In this document: positions 47,922 to 56,851 of the stretch, piece by piece
Layout of the letters: every line of letters begins with the position of its first letter
Numbering within the stretch: the stretch's first letter is position 1
Assembly (NCBI RefSeq): GCF_000212395.1
Contig: NC_015499.1
Coordinates: 124,001-188,000 of the forward strand
Direction: 5' to 3'
From: Thermodesulfobium narugense DSM 14796
GTDB taxonomy: Bacteria > Thermodesulfobiota > Thermodesulfobiia > Thermodesulfobiales > Thermodesulfobiaceae
DNA length: 64,000 bases
The notes under the pieces: model-generated
Databases searched by the model: none
What the model saw: the letters and a program-made list of their open reading frames with translations, nothing else
Told to the model about the DNA's origin: nothing
Program-made: the position numbers and the translations under genes

Positions 47922-49941
47922 GTTTAATGTTAGATATTTTCAGATATCTGTACTCTTTTTATACATTATTGTCATTATTTTTGGCTTATTACCCGATAGC
48001 GGTCAGTTTGGAAAATATCTTAAAAATTTGTCAGGTCAATTTGGCATTGCCTTTCTTCTATTTCTGACGCTATTTTTAGTTGATTTAAAGCTTAGCCGAA
48101 GTATAAAGACCTTTTTTTCTGAGATTAGCCTTTCTGCACTAATATCCTTATGTGTTGTTTTTTTATTAGGTCTGTATGAAATACCATTTACCTTGTGGCC
48201 TACAAATACAACTCCAATCCCAAAAATCTCTTATAAGTTTGTTCCATTTTTAAAATTCTTTTTTGGGCTACAAGGAGCTACAACCTTTTTAGTGCTCTTT
48301 TTGTTCTTTTTCATTCTGCTAAAGCTTTACTACTATAACAAAAGATGGCCTACTTTAAAGCCATCTTTGCCAAGTTTTTTAAAAAAAAATTATCAAATAG
48401 ATAAAAAAAAAGATTTAAACAAAGAGATTCTTGAAACAAAAATGGATACTGTCCCTCAAACTGAGATTAAAAATCGGTCGTTGAGATCGTTAAGAACAGA
48501 AAAAAAATATTATGATTTAAGTTCTCAACAAGAGAAAAATAGCAAAAAGGTTTTTGAAATTACCAAGGAGACTTATGATTTGCCAGATTTATCTCTATTT
48601 AAACCCCCTGTTTTAACCAAATCAAGTCTTGATCACTCAAAAGTGAAAGAGAAATTAATAAAAGTTTTTTTTGATTTTGGCATAGAGATTAAAGTAACAA
48701 GCTTTTATGAAGGTCCAACTCTTCTCTTTTACGAGATTTCTCTTCCTCCTGGCACAAAACTTCAAAAGGTAATATCCCTTGCTGATGAGGTTGCATTAGG
48801 TTTGGCTACAAGCTCTGTTAGAATTGACGGTCCAATTCCAGGTAGGGGCACTCTTGGAATAGAGATTCCTAAAAGCAAGAGGACTTCTGTAAGGTTGTCT
48901 GAAATTTTGACAGACAAAAGCGTGAGAGACAATCCATCAAAGCTCTTGGTAGCACTTGGCAAAGATGTTCTTGGAAATAGCGTTGTTGCGGATATATTTG
49001 AGCTTTCTCATACTCTTATTGCAGGTGCAACAGGTGCGGGCAAATCAGTTTGTGTGAATTCAATATTAATGAGCTTGCTTGCAAGAAATACGCCCAGAGA
49101 TCTCGAACTTCTTCTGATAGATCCAAAGAGAGTAGAGCTTTCTTTATATGAAGGAATACCTCATCTTAGAACTCCTATAATAGTAAATGCAAAGGATGCG
49201 GCCAAGCTTCTTAAAGTATATGCTTTAAACGAGATGGAAAAGAGATATGATCTGTTTGCAAAAAGAGGCGTTAGAAACCTTCAGACGTTTAACGAAAGAT
49301 TTCCTGAAGAGAAGTTGCCATATATTATCATAATAATTGACGAATTTGCCGACCTTATGAAGCTTGCTTCTCAAGAAGTGGAAGAAGTAGTGTTTCGTTT
49401 AGCACAGATGGCAAGGGCTACTGGAATTTACCTTATACTCGCCACACAAAGGCCATCTGTTGACGTAATAACTGGCACAATTAAGGCAAACATACCTTCT
49501 AGAATTGCTTTTGCAGTTTCAAGTTCTGTAGATTCGAGGACAATTCTAGATTTTGGTGGAGCCGAAAAATTGTTGGGCAGAGGTGACATGCTTTATTATC
49601 CACAAGGAGTTCTAAAGCCTATAAGAGTCCAGGGCTGTCTGGTAGACGATGAAGAAATAAAGGCTCTGGTGGATCATTGGAGAAGGTACCCTTCTATACA
49701 CAAAAATCCTTTGGAAATAGAAGAAAATCATGAAGAGGTCGATCTTGAACTTGACGATTTGTTTGATGAGGCAAAAGAGATTGTGATATCTACCAGAAGG
49801 GCTTCTACTACTTATCTCCAAACCAGACTAAAGATTGGATTTTCAAGAGCTGCCAGAATAATGGAACAGCTTGAGAAAAAGGGTATAGTATCAGCTCCGA
49901 AGGGAAATTCTGGAACACGGGATGTGATTGTAGATAAGTAA
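47905..49941 (+). CDS. ftsK: DNA translocase FtsK/SpoIIIE
   Basis: Pumps chromosome DNA through the division septum. 678 residues: four N-terminal transmembrane helices (within about 10-150), a linker, the motor with Walker A GATGAGKSV near residue 377, Walker B IIIIDEFADLM, ATQRPSVDVITGTIKANIPSRIAF (read as two blocks), and the C-terminal gamma winged helix (about 615-678) that reads KOPS-type sites. Starts at ATG inside the end of the hydrolase gene. Confidence 0.95.
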   Translation: MSKTIKFNVRYFQISVLFLYIIVIIFGLLPDSGQFGKYLKNLSGQFGIAFLLFLTLFLVDLKLSRSIKTFFSEISLSALISLCVVFLLGLYEIPFTLWPTNTTPIPKISYKFVPFLKFFFGLQGATTFLVLFLFFFILLKLYYYNKRWPTLKPSLPSFLKKNYQIDKKKDLNKEILETKMDTVPQTEIKNRSLRSLRTEKKYYDLSSQQEKNSKKVFEITKETYDLPDLSLFKPPVLTKSSLDHSKVKEKLIKVFFDFGIEIKVTSFYEGPTLLFYEISLPPGTKLQKVISLADEVALGLATSSVRIDGPIPGRGTLGIEIPKSKRTSVRLSEILTDKSVRDNPSKLLVALGKDVLGNSVVADIFELSHTLIAGATGAGKSVCVNSILMSLLARNTPRDLELLLIDPKRVELSLYEGIPHLRTPIIVNAKDAAKLLKVYALNEMEKRYDLFAKRGVRNLQTFNERFPEEKLPYIIIIIDEFADLMKLASQEVEEVVFRLAQMARATGIYLILATQRPSVDVITGTIKANIPSRIAFAVSSSVDSRTILDFGGAEKLLGRGDMLYYPQGVLKPIRVQGCLVDDEEIKALVDHWRRYPSIHKNPLEIEENHEEVDLELDDLFDEAKEIVISTRRASTTYLQTRLKIGFSRAARIMEQLEKKGIVSAPKGNSGTRDVIVDK

Positions 49942-49942
49942 T

Positions 49943-50992
49943 ATGTTAAATCAACTTGAGCCATCTGAACTCATTGATCTTTTTGTAAAGTTTCCTCCAT
50001 ATGATTTTAAGGCGAGAAAAAATGAGAAAGGAATTATATTGTTTGAGACTCTTTTTGATATTTTAACTACAGCTGAGGATTTTCTTGCTAAAAGATTAAG
50101 AGCTTTTGAAAATCTTCCAATATTAAAGGGTTTTTTTAAGCCACCTGCGACTTTTGTAGGTACTACTGTATCTGAATATCTTGTTTTGCCAGAGTTAGAT
50201 AAGAATCAATTTATTGATTCTATATTTGATGGTTGGAATACTGAATACCTTATTGTAAAGGACATTCCAAAGAACTCGCCACTCCTTTCAGAGGAAGAGA
50301 ATGCCTACTCTGACAATCTGGTAAAGCTTCTTGAGAAAAGAGGTTTTGTAATACTTACAGGTCAGGCTCTTGCATATAGGTTTATTGATTTTACTAGTAT
50401 TGACGAATATTTGATGAAATTTTCCCAGAAGAGAAGGTATGACTTTAGGAGAAAGTTAAAGAAAAGGTCTCAACTAAGGCTTGAAATTGAGGATTCTGGG
50501 AATTTTGATAATAAGAGGGTAGTAGAGTATTATTCGATGTACGAGAGCGTTTACAACAAAAGTTATGTTCATTTTGACAAATTAACCCTTGACTTTTTTA
50601 GTGAGTTGTTAAAGAGTAAAACTCTTGGTGCAAAAATATTTTCGTACTATATAAAAGATACCAATGAGCTTATTGGATACAAGATATGCTTTCAGGGTAA
50701 GGATTACCTAATAGACAAGTATGCAGGGTTCAAGTATCCTGAAGCGCTGGACTTTAGCGTTTATTTTATCAGCTGGTTTGATAACTTGGAGTATTGTATT
50801 AATAACAAGTTCAAAAAGTTTATAATAGGCTGGACCAATCCAGAAGTAAAGGCTTATCTGGGAGCTGATTTTAATTTTACGCTTCATGCTGTATATCCAA
50901 GAAATCCCTTAATCAGAAGGTCTTTAAAGTATTTGTCCAGATTTTTTGAGTCTGATAAAAACGAATTGGAAAGATTTCTAAGAAAAAAGTAA
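49943..50992 (+). CDS. GNAT/FemAB-like acyltransferase (BioF2-type)
   Basis: 349 residues. The central and C-terminal parts (KFSQKRRYDFRRKLKKRSQLRLEIED, then the region ending IGWTNPEVKAYLGADFNF) resemble the Acetyltransf_6 / peptidoglycan-type GNAT group. The N-terminal 120 residues are not assigned. Could modify a cell-surface glycan or lipid. Begins 2 nt after ftsK and lies next to envelope-sugar genes. Confidence 0.6.
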   Translation: MLNQLEPSELIDLFVKFPPYDFKARKNEKGIILFETLFDILTTAEDFLAKRLRAFENLPILKGFFKPPATFVGTTVSEYLVLPELDKNQFIDSIFDGWNTEYLIVKDIPKNSPLLSEEENAYSDNLVKLLEKRGFVILTGQALAYRFIDFTSIDEYLMKFSQKRRYDFRRKLKKRSQLRLEIEDSGNFDNKRVVEYYSMYESVYNKSYVHFDKLTLDFFSELLKSKTLGAKIFSYYIKDTNELIGYKICFQGKDYLIDKYAGFKYPEALDFSVYFISWFDNLEYCINNKFKKFIIGWTNPEVKAYLGADFNFTLHAVYPRNPLIRRSLKYLSRFFESDKNELERFLRKK

Positions 50993-51064
50993 ATATAAAT
51001 TCTATATTTTCTTTAAAATATCTCCAAAGTGTGATAACCTTTAAAAAAAGAGAGGTGATAAAAG

Positions 51065-51259
51065 ATTAAGAATAAAAAACTAAAGCTAAAAAAGCTTATT
51101 GATAACCTTGAAGAGTCTGATATGGAACTTGCTGAGAGCTATCTAACATTTTTGGCGTATAGGCGAAGGCTTTTAAAAGATGATTTTGTAAAGTCCTTTG
51201 ATGAAGCGCCCTATACTAAAGAAGATGATATTATTGATGAACTGCTTGATCAAAAATAA
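51065..51259 (+). CDS. Small antitoxin-like protein, probable ATT start
   Basis: 64 residues (KNKKLKLKKLIDNLEESD..., then FLAYRRRLLKDD, ending DDIIDELLDQK). The helix-plus-acidic-tail layout resembles small antitoxin-like proteins common in thermophiles and cyanobacteria, but no toxin gene is adjacent. A good box AGAGGTGA (51051-51058) is 6 nt before ATT 51065; the first standard start, ATG 51122, is too far away and would cut the conserved helix. A real gene seems likely because the codons are consistently coding-like. Confidence 0.55.
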   Translation: MKNKKLKLKKLIDNLEESDMELAESYLTFLAYRRRLLKDDFVKSFDEAPYTKEDDIIDELLDQK

Positions 51260-51283
51260 AAATAAAGTTAGGAGATATTAAAA

Positions 51284-51832
51284 TTGCAAAGGACCTTTTG
51301 TTTGTTAATGACTGGACTCCCTTGTTCCGGCAAGACTACTCTTGGCAAAAGGCTGTACGAGAGCCTTGTTCAGAGAGGTCTAAACGTTGAGTTATTTGAT
51401 GGGGATAAGGTTAGAGAATCTATCTCAAGGGATTTAGATTTTTCAAGATTTTCAAGGATAGAAAACATAATCAGAGTGGCAAAAATAGCAAGGGATCTTA
51501 TGGACAAAGGTTCATCTTGCATTATTTCGATGGTTGCGCCCTATTATGAAGCAAGGTTCAAAGCTAGGGAGATTGTGAGGACAAACTTTGTAGAAGTTTT
51601 TCTTGATGCACCTCTTGAGGTCTGTGAAAAAAGAGATGTAAAAGGCATGTACAAGAGGGCAAGAATGGGAGAAATAAAAAATTTTACTGGAATAGATGAC
51701 GTATATGAAGTGCCTCTTAACCCTGACATTAGAATTAGAACAGGTGTCTTAGACATAGATGAAAGTCTTAAAGAGATAGAGAATTTCTTGATAGAGAATT
51801 CTTTCATAGTTGAAGCTGTATTCAAGAATTAG
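51284..51832 (+). CDS. cysC: Adenylylsulfate (APS) kinase
   Basis: Phosphorylates APS to PAPS. 182 residues with P-loop GLPCSGKTT, FDGDKVRESIS, RIENIIRVAKIARDL and MYKRARMGEIKNFTGIDDVYE. The dissimilatory sulfate pathway does not need PAPS, so this enzyme serves assimilation or sulfation of a glycan. TTG start after TAGGAGA. Its place among sugar genes favours sulfated polysaccharide, which is inference. Confidence 0.9.
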   Translation: MQRTFCLLMTGLPCSGKTTLGKRLYESLVQRGLNVELFDGDKVRESISRDLDFSRFSRIENIIRVAKIARDLMDKGSSCIISMVAPYYEARFKAREIVRTNFVEVFLDAPLEVCEKRDVKGMYKRARMGEIKNFTGIDDVYEVPLNPDIRIRTGVLDIDESLKEIENFLIENSFIVEAVFKN

Positions 51833-51836
51833 GTTT

Positions 51837-52373
51837 TTAATTTGAAATGGAAATTTTTAAGAGGTATTTTACTGCTTGATATAGATTTTTAAACTCGCTG
51901 CCTTCTTTTCCAATTTTTAGTCCTATTATTTTAGCATTTTTTGCTGTTTGCATGTCACTTTCAGTATCTCCTATGAAGTATTTTGGTACATTAATGTTAA
52001 CTCCCTCCTTTTCTAATTCAAAAAGCGCTTTTACTATCATGCCAGTTTTTGGTTTTCTGCATTCACAGTTTTCTATAATGTCGTGCGGACAATAGAATAT
52101 CTTGTCTATTTTAGCTTTAGATTTTTGAAGTGAATTTTGCATAAAGTTGTGGATCTTTTGGAGGTCTTCTTCTGTCATTAAACCCTTTGCTATGCCTCTT
52201 TGGTTTGTGATCAAGACTGTTATAAAGGATTCATCATTAAGCAATTTTATTGCCTTTTTCGAATATTTGATAAATTTAAATAAGCTAACTCTTGTAACGT
52301 ATCCGTCTATAATTCTTTCGTTTATAGTGCCGTCTCTGTCAAGAAAGACTATGCCCTTAGGGTTTTTTAAAAT
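51837..52373 (-). CDS. HAD-IIIA phosphatase, GmhB/HisB-N-like, with ATT start
   Basis: 178 residues like D-glycero-D-manno-heptose-1,7-bisphosphate phosphatase. The catalytic motif FLDRDGTIN (Asp12, Asp14) lies 32 codons before the first TTG (52244), so that TTG cannot be the start. AGAGGAG followed by 7 nt leads to ATT at 52373, with no ATG, GTG or TTG in frame between there and motif I. Further motifs are VLITNQRG, the zinc loop CPHD...CECRKPKTGM and FIGDTESDMQTAKNA. With the GT9 gene it suggests heptose in the envelope. Confidence 0.9.
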   Translation of the reverse strand: MLKNPKGIVFLDRDGTINERIIDGYVTRVSLFKFIKYSKKAIKLLNDESFITVLITNQRGIAKGLMTEEDLQKIHNFMQNSLQKSKAKIDKIFYCPHDIIENCECRKPKTGMIVKALFELEKEGVNINVPKYFIGDTESDMQTAKNAKIIGLKIGKEGSEFKNLYQAVKYLLKISISN

Positions 52374-52430
52374 TTTTTGACTCCTCTTTTAAATTTATTT
52401 TTAAAATGTCGATATATATAATAACTATAC

Positions 52431-52436
52431 TATAAT
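52431..52436 (+). promoter_or_regulatory. Probable -10 box of the GT2 gene
   Basis: TATAAT in the AT-rich gap between the divergent GmhB-like and GT2 genes; no clear -35 is seen. Predicted leader is about 20 nt and includes the AGGAG box. Confidence 0.35.
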
Positions 52437-52461
52437 ACAAAATATCGTGAAGGAGAATTAT

Positions 52462-53379
52462 ATGAAAGAATCTCTTGTTACTGTTGCAATGCCTGCATAC
52501 AATCACGAAAAATATGTACAGGATGCAATAAAAAGCGTTGTAGATCAAACTTATGAAAATATAGAATTTATAGTTATTAACGATTGTTCCCAAGACAGTA
52601 CTCACAGCAAGATATCAGAGATGATTAAATTATGTAAAGATAGATTTGTGAGATTTGAGTACATTAACTCAGATAAAAACAACGGCATAACAAAAACTCT
52701 AAATAAGTGTCTAAAGTGGGCCAAAGGCAAGTATTTTTCGCTTCTTGCTTCAGATGATATATTTTTTCCGGACAAGATTGAACTATTAGTTCACGAACTT
52801 GAGAGATTGCCAGAAAACTATGCAATTGTATTTGGCGATGCGACTTATATAAACAAGCAAGGTGAGGTAATGAAAGTTAGAAAGGGTTCAATTGAAACAG
52901 AAAATGTTATAGTTGCACTTGCCTCAACTAGAAAAGATTTTAATTACCTAAACGAAGATGAATTTGGCACGTATAAAACTCTTTTTTCGGGTTATTTACC
53001 TACTGCATCTTGGCTTGCTAGAACTGAGTGTATCCGTGAAGTTGGTGGATTTAATGAAGAATGTTTTGTAGAAGATATGCCTCTTTGGATAGCGCTTTCA
53101 AAAAAATATAGATTTAAATTTTTTAATAAATCGGTTGCAGGGTATAGATTGCATTTTCAAAACACATCTTCTTCATTTCACAACAAAATGCTTGTTAATT
53201 TATTTCGATTTTTGGAAGGTGAGAGAGAATATTGTATTCAGAATAATTTATATGATTTTTGGAAAAGGATGATGATTTTCTGGTCAAAAGACATTTTAAA
53301 AAAGGAAAACATGCCCTTTGAACAAAAAAAATATGTAATTGATATATTAAGAAATTTAAAACTTGAAAGGAAAATATAA
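52462..53379 (+). CDS. Family 2 glycosyltransferase
   Basis: 305 residues of GT-A fold. VTVAMPAYNHEKYVQDAIKS at the start, DDIFFPDKIE (DxD-like metal site) near residue 93, and an EDMPLWIALSKKYRFKF region near residue 196 typical of GT2. ATG 52462 is 6 nt after AGGAG; GTG 52447 precedes that box. Placed just before the giant glycosyltransferase and flagellin, it could take part in flagellin or O-chain glycosylation. Confidence 0.88.
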   Translation: MKESLVTVAMPAYNHEKYVQDAIKSVVDQTYENIEFIVINDCSQDSTHSKISEMIKLCKDRFVRFEYINSDKNNGITKTLNKCLKWAKGKYFSLLASDDIFFPDKIELLVHELERLPENYAIVFGDATYINKQGEVMKVRKGSIETENVIVALASTRKDFNYLNEDEFGTYKTLFSGYLPTASWLARTECIREVGGFNEECFVEDMPLWIALSKKYRFKFFNKSVAGYRLHFQNTSSSFHNKMLVNLFRFLEGEREYCIQNNLYDFWKRMMIFWSKDILKKENMPFEQKKYVIDILRNLKLERKI

Positions 53380-53390
53380 GGAGCAAAATT

Positions 53391-56300
53391 ATGATTAAGA
53401 TTCTTGGCGTTGTAAGCGATCATACGGGTTGTCCTTACTATAGGATGAAGCTTCCCTCAAAATTTGTCGAGAGATATTTTTCTAAATCTGTAGAGTTTAA
53501 TATAACTGACGAGATGAATGAAAGCTTGATGAGAGAACATGACTTTATTGTAATTCAGAAGACTCCATATCCTGAGAGATTAGAAGAATTTAGATATATA
53601 AAAAAACTTAGAAAGAAACTGATGTTAGAGTTTGATGACTTTTATCACGATGTCCCCCCATTTAACCCATCAAGGGACTACTGGCTCAACAGGTACAAGT
53701 ATTACAAGAAAAGACCGCTTGATTTTTTTGAAGATATGCTGAAAGAAGTGGACAAGGTAATTGTTTCTACTAAATTCTTAAGAGATTTTTACGAGAAATT
53801 CAATAAAAATATTGTAGTAAATCCAAACAACTTAGATCCAGATATCTTTTTGAAGGTCAATCCTGCAAGGCAAAGAGGGGTAGATAGGATAAATATATGC
53901 TGGTTTGGTTCATCTTCTCATGTAGGTGACTTCGATATAGTAGGAGGGGTTTTGAAGGAAGTTGCGCTAAAATATGAGAACGTCTTTATTCATATTGGAG
54001 GCGATCTACAAACCTTTTTGAACCTAAAAGTTGACGAAACAAAGAAAATATACCATCACTGGCTTCCATTTGACGTCTATCCTTTTCAGTATTCAGATTT
54101 CCAAATTGCTGTTGCCCCAATATTGGACCTTCCTTTCAATAGGGCAAGGTCTCCTTTGAAATACTATGAATATGGATGTTCTAACCTTGCAGGGGTGTAC
54201 GACAGACTTGATCCATATGAACTGGAAGTTGAAAATGGAAAGTGCGGCATTCTGGCAAAGGGAGAGAATGAGTGGTTTGATGCAATTTGCAAATTAGTTG
54301 AAGATGAAGAATTAAGATATTCTATTGCTAAGAATGCCAGAGAAGACGTTTTGAAAAATCACATATGGTCTGAAGAGAAGGCGAAATTTTATCTCACACA
54401 GGTTATTGGCATAGATGAAGAAGATATTTATCATCCAAAAGAAGTTTTTCCGAAGGCTGATTACTCCTTGAAAAAAGATGAAATTTTTAGCATCTTTTAC
54501 TTTTTTTACCCCGTAGACGAAGCCTTGATTGAAAACGAAATAAAGATTCTTGAAGAGTTTACAAAGGATTTTAATGCAGAGTTAAACATATTAAGAATGC
54601 CAGAAAAGATTCAGAACGTCTATTCATTTATCGAAAAAAATATAAAAGGAGAACACTTTGCTATAGTTACTCCAATCTTTTTGCCGTATGAATCTGATTT
54701 TGACGTCTTTAGTAAACTTATTAAAGAGTTAGAAGAAAACGATTTAGATATAATCTCTCCTACTCTGGTAGATATGACCGGAAAAATTTTGTCCTGTGGA
54801 ATAGCATTTAAAGAAATGGATGCCTTAAAAGGACCGGTCGCGCCAGGATATTTTCTTGCTGAGTCTTCTTTGTCATTTCCTGATGAAAGGACTCAGGTGA
54901 TGAGTGCTCTTCCATTTAAATTTCTTGTAGGTAAAAGAAGCTTTATTGATAAGGTTAAAAATGTAGAGACTGCAATTTATGAAAACAACGAGTATGCATT
55001 TATAGAAAGCCTTCTTAAAGCAAGGGATATTCTTTGGGCTGGCGTTTCAAAGAGGTGTAAAGTAACCTATGCCTTTTCTGAGAGGATCTCAGAGCAACTT
55101 CATGCTTATAGGATAGGATTGGAAAGAGACGATCAGAGAAAGCTTTTTTCAAGAGTCGAGATACTGCCTGATTTTTACATTCACACGAAGTGGTATGCTC
55201 CAAAGCAATGGGATACAAGAATTTACAAATACGGCCTGACAAATAAGGACAGAGTTTTAGAGATGAGTAGCTTTGAAAGAGGCAACAAAATATTGTCGCC
55301 GTATTTTAGTAGTGATATAGAACCAGATTTTTTAAGCGTTTGTGTTTTGAAAGAAGAAGAGTCTAATCTTGAAAGTTTTTATAAAACATTACGCTGGCAG
55401 CAGTTTCCTTTATTCCAAGCTATAGAATTTACAGATTCAAAAAGCCTTTTAAATAGAATAATTCCTATGAAGGAAAAATATTTTATTATTACAAACATAG
55501 ATGTCAGGTTTCACCCCTGGTTTATGTCCTACGTTTACGGTGTTGCAAAGGAGCACTCACCCCAGTTAATAACGCTGGATTATATTTTGGATAATGAGCC
55601 GATTTGTACGCCTATTCTTTCAGTAGAATTTTTAGAAAGCTACAACTATGTGGGGAAAACTTTTGTCGTCGAAAAGGATCTCTTAATAGACGTTTTGGAA
55701 GAAAGAATTTCTGATATGCCAGATTTAGACTCTTTACTTGAAGAGTTTTTGGAATCTGATTCTCAAGAAAGAGAAAACGAGATAACAAAAAAGCTTGAAG
55801 GAATATTGCCAGATTTTTATTACGATATATTGCTTAGAATTTCCGAAAAAAATCCAAAGACTTTTAGAATTCCAATGCATCTAATAAGAACTTCAGTGTC
55901 AGGGGATTTTGGTGCCGAAAAGGTAGCATTAGAAAATCATTTAAAAAGAATAGGGTTTGAATTTGAAAAAATAGAAGAAAATGACGGCTGTTTTAGAAAT
56001 TACCCAAAGGCCACTACAGATTCTATTGAAGTGTTTGTCGTGGGAGAAAACGTTGATGAAGATGTACTAAATTGTATTTCCAAGGACTTTAAAGTAACAA
56101 GAGTTTCAAATTTCAGACAGCTTTTCAGCGCAGCAAAAAGGTCAAATTCTGAAAACATGTTGGTCGTAAAAAGCAGTTTAAGAAGTATTAACAAAGATGC
56201 TATACTCGGGCTTAACTCCTTTCTTTCGAAAAAGGGTGTTGGTATTACCTCTTTAAAAGCGCTCTATAGCCAGAACAATTTGGTAATAGGTATAGGCATA

Positions 56301-56717
56301 GTAATTTCTAAAAATAGATTATTTTATGCAATGAACCTCTCAAATTCAAATGAAGAGGGACTTACAAAGAGAGGTACTTTTGCAAGCAACTTTATCTCTC
56401 CGGTGAGAGAGATATTTGCCATAAAGAGGCCTTTATTTTTAGAATTAGGTCCAATTTCAGATACGCCCTTTTCTCAACTTGAACTTTCGCTAAAAGCGCT
56501 TGAGATGGGGAAAAGAACCGTAATTCTTCCTTATTTTACGGCTACTTTTGAAGAGCCTATTACGTCTAATAAATTTGAGTATTCTAAGACAAAAGTATCT
56601 TTAGCAGGTAGAGAGCTTTCAAGAATTCTTACAAGGTATAAAGAATTTATTGTTAACGATGCTGATCTGTACTTTAATCCAATGCTTAACTTTTCATTTA
56701 ACGACTTTGAGTATTAA
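53391..56717 (+). CDS. Giant multidomain glycosyltransferase-like protein
   Basis: 1108 residues. The first 340 or so resemble GT-B enzymes (CPYYRMKLPSK, ICWFGSSSHVGDFDIV, APILDLPFNRARSPLKYYEYG, then the AREDVLKNHIWSEEKAK end). The remaining 750 residues have no clear catalytic motif. They contain two or three stretches with the look of degenerate GT2-like folds (for example FAIVTPIFLPYESDFDVF and FIITNIDVRFHPWFMSYVYG). No signal peptide. It ends 134 bp before the flagellin ATG, and the flagellin sigma-28 promoter overlaps its last codons. A flagellin O-glycosylation role is an inference from position. Confidence 0.7.
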   Translation: MIKILGVVSDHTGCPYYRMKLPSKFVERYFSKSVEFNITDEMNESLMREHDFIVIQKTPYPERLEEFRYIKKLRKKLMLEFDDFYHDVPPFNPSRDYWLNRYKYYKKRPLDFFEDMLKEVDKVIVSTKFLRDFYEKFNKNIVVNPNNLDPDIFLKVNPARQRGVDRINICWFGSSSHVGDFDIVGGVLKEVALKYENVFIHIGGDLQTFLNLKVDETKKIYHHWLPFDVYPFQYSDFQIAVAPILDLPFNRARSPLKYYEYGCSNLAGVYDRLDPYELEVENGKCGILAKGENEWFDAICKLVEDEELRYSIAKNAREDVLKNHIWSEEKAKFYLTQVIGIDEEDIYHPKEVFPKADYSLKKDEIFSIFYFFYPVDEALIENEIKILEEFTKDFNAELNILRMPEKIQNVYSFIEKNIKGEHFAIVTPIFLPYESDFDVFSKLIKELEENDLDIISPTLVDMTGKILSCGIAFKEMDALKGPVAPGYFLAESSLSFPDERTQVMSALPFKFLVGKRSFIDKVKNVETAIYENNEYAFIESLLKARDILWAGVSKRCKVTYAFSERISEQLHAYRIGLERDDQRKLFSRVEILPDFYIHTKWYAPKQWDTRIYKYGLTNKDRVLEMSSFERGNKILSPYFSSDIEPDFLSVCVLKEEESNLESFYKTLRWQQFPLFQAIEFTDSKSLLNRIIPMKEKYFIITNIDVRFHPWFMSYVYGVAKEHSPQLITLDYILDNEPICTPILSVEFLESYNYVGKTFVVEKDLLIDVLEERISDMPDLDSLLEEFLESDSQERENEITKKLEGILPDFYYDILLRISEKNPKTFRIPMHLIRTSVSGDFGAEKVALENHLKRIGFEFEKIEENDGCFRNYPKATTDSIEVFVVGENVDEDVLNCISKDFKVTRVSNFRQLFSAAKRSNSENMLVVKSSLRSINKDAILGLNSFLSKKGVGITSLKALYSQNNLVIGIGIVISKNRLFYAMNLSNSNEEGLTKRGTFASNFISPVREIFAIKRPLFLELGPISDTPFSQLELSLKALEMGKRTVILPYFTATFEEPITSNKFEYSKTKVSLAGRELSRILTRYKEFIVNDADLYFNPMLNFSFNDFEY

Positions 56718-56741
56718 ATTTTTCTAAAAAACTTCCGATAC
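56715..56741 (+). promoter_or_regulatory. Sigma-28 (FliA) promoter of flagellin
   Basis: TAAA (56715-56718), 15-bp spacer, TCCGATAC (56734-56741), close to the TAAA-N15-GCCGATAA consensus. The -35 overlaps the stop codon of the giant glycosyltransferase gene. Transcription would begin near 56748. Confidence 0.75.
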
Positions 56742-56747
56742 TATGTT

Positions 56748-56851
56748 TAGATGAAAAAATACTTGGTAGGGAGGTGAATGAATAGAGTAACTTGACACAA
56801 GCTTTTTGATTTATCCAGGGAAGAAAAATTTAAAACATGGAGGTTTAAAAA
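56748..56851 (+). promoter_or_regulatory. Flagellin 5' leader with upstream SD and possible CsrA sites
   Basis: About 100 nt. AGGGAGGTGA at 56768-56777 is followed at once by a five-codon ORF ATG...TGA (56778-56795), about 80 nt before the real start. The true ribosome-binding site TGGAGG (56838-56843) is 8 nt before the flagellin ATG. Three GGA-type sites (56768, 56817, 56837) are candidate CsrA sites, one covering the true ribosome-binding site. csrA itself is in this flagellar block. Confidence 0.5.

Noticed and set aside
51065-51832. Toxin-antitoxin pair with the small antitoxin-like gene
   Set aside because: The next gene is a clear APS kinase and no toxin-like gene is adjacent.
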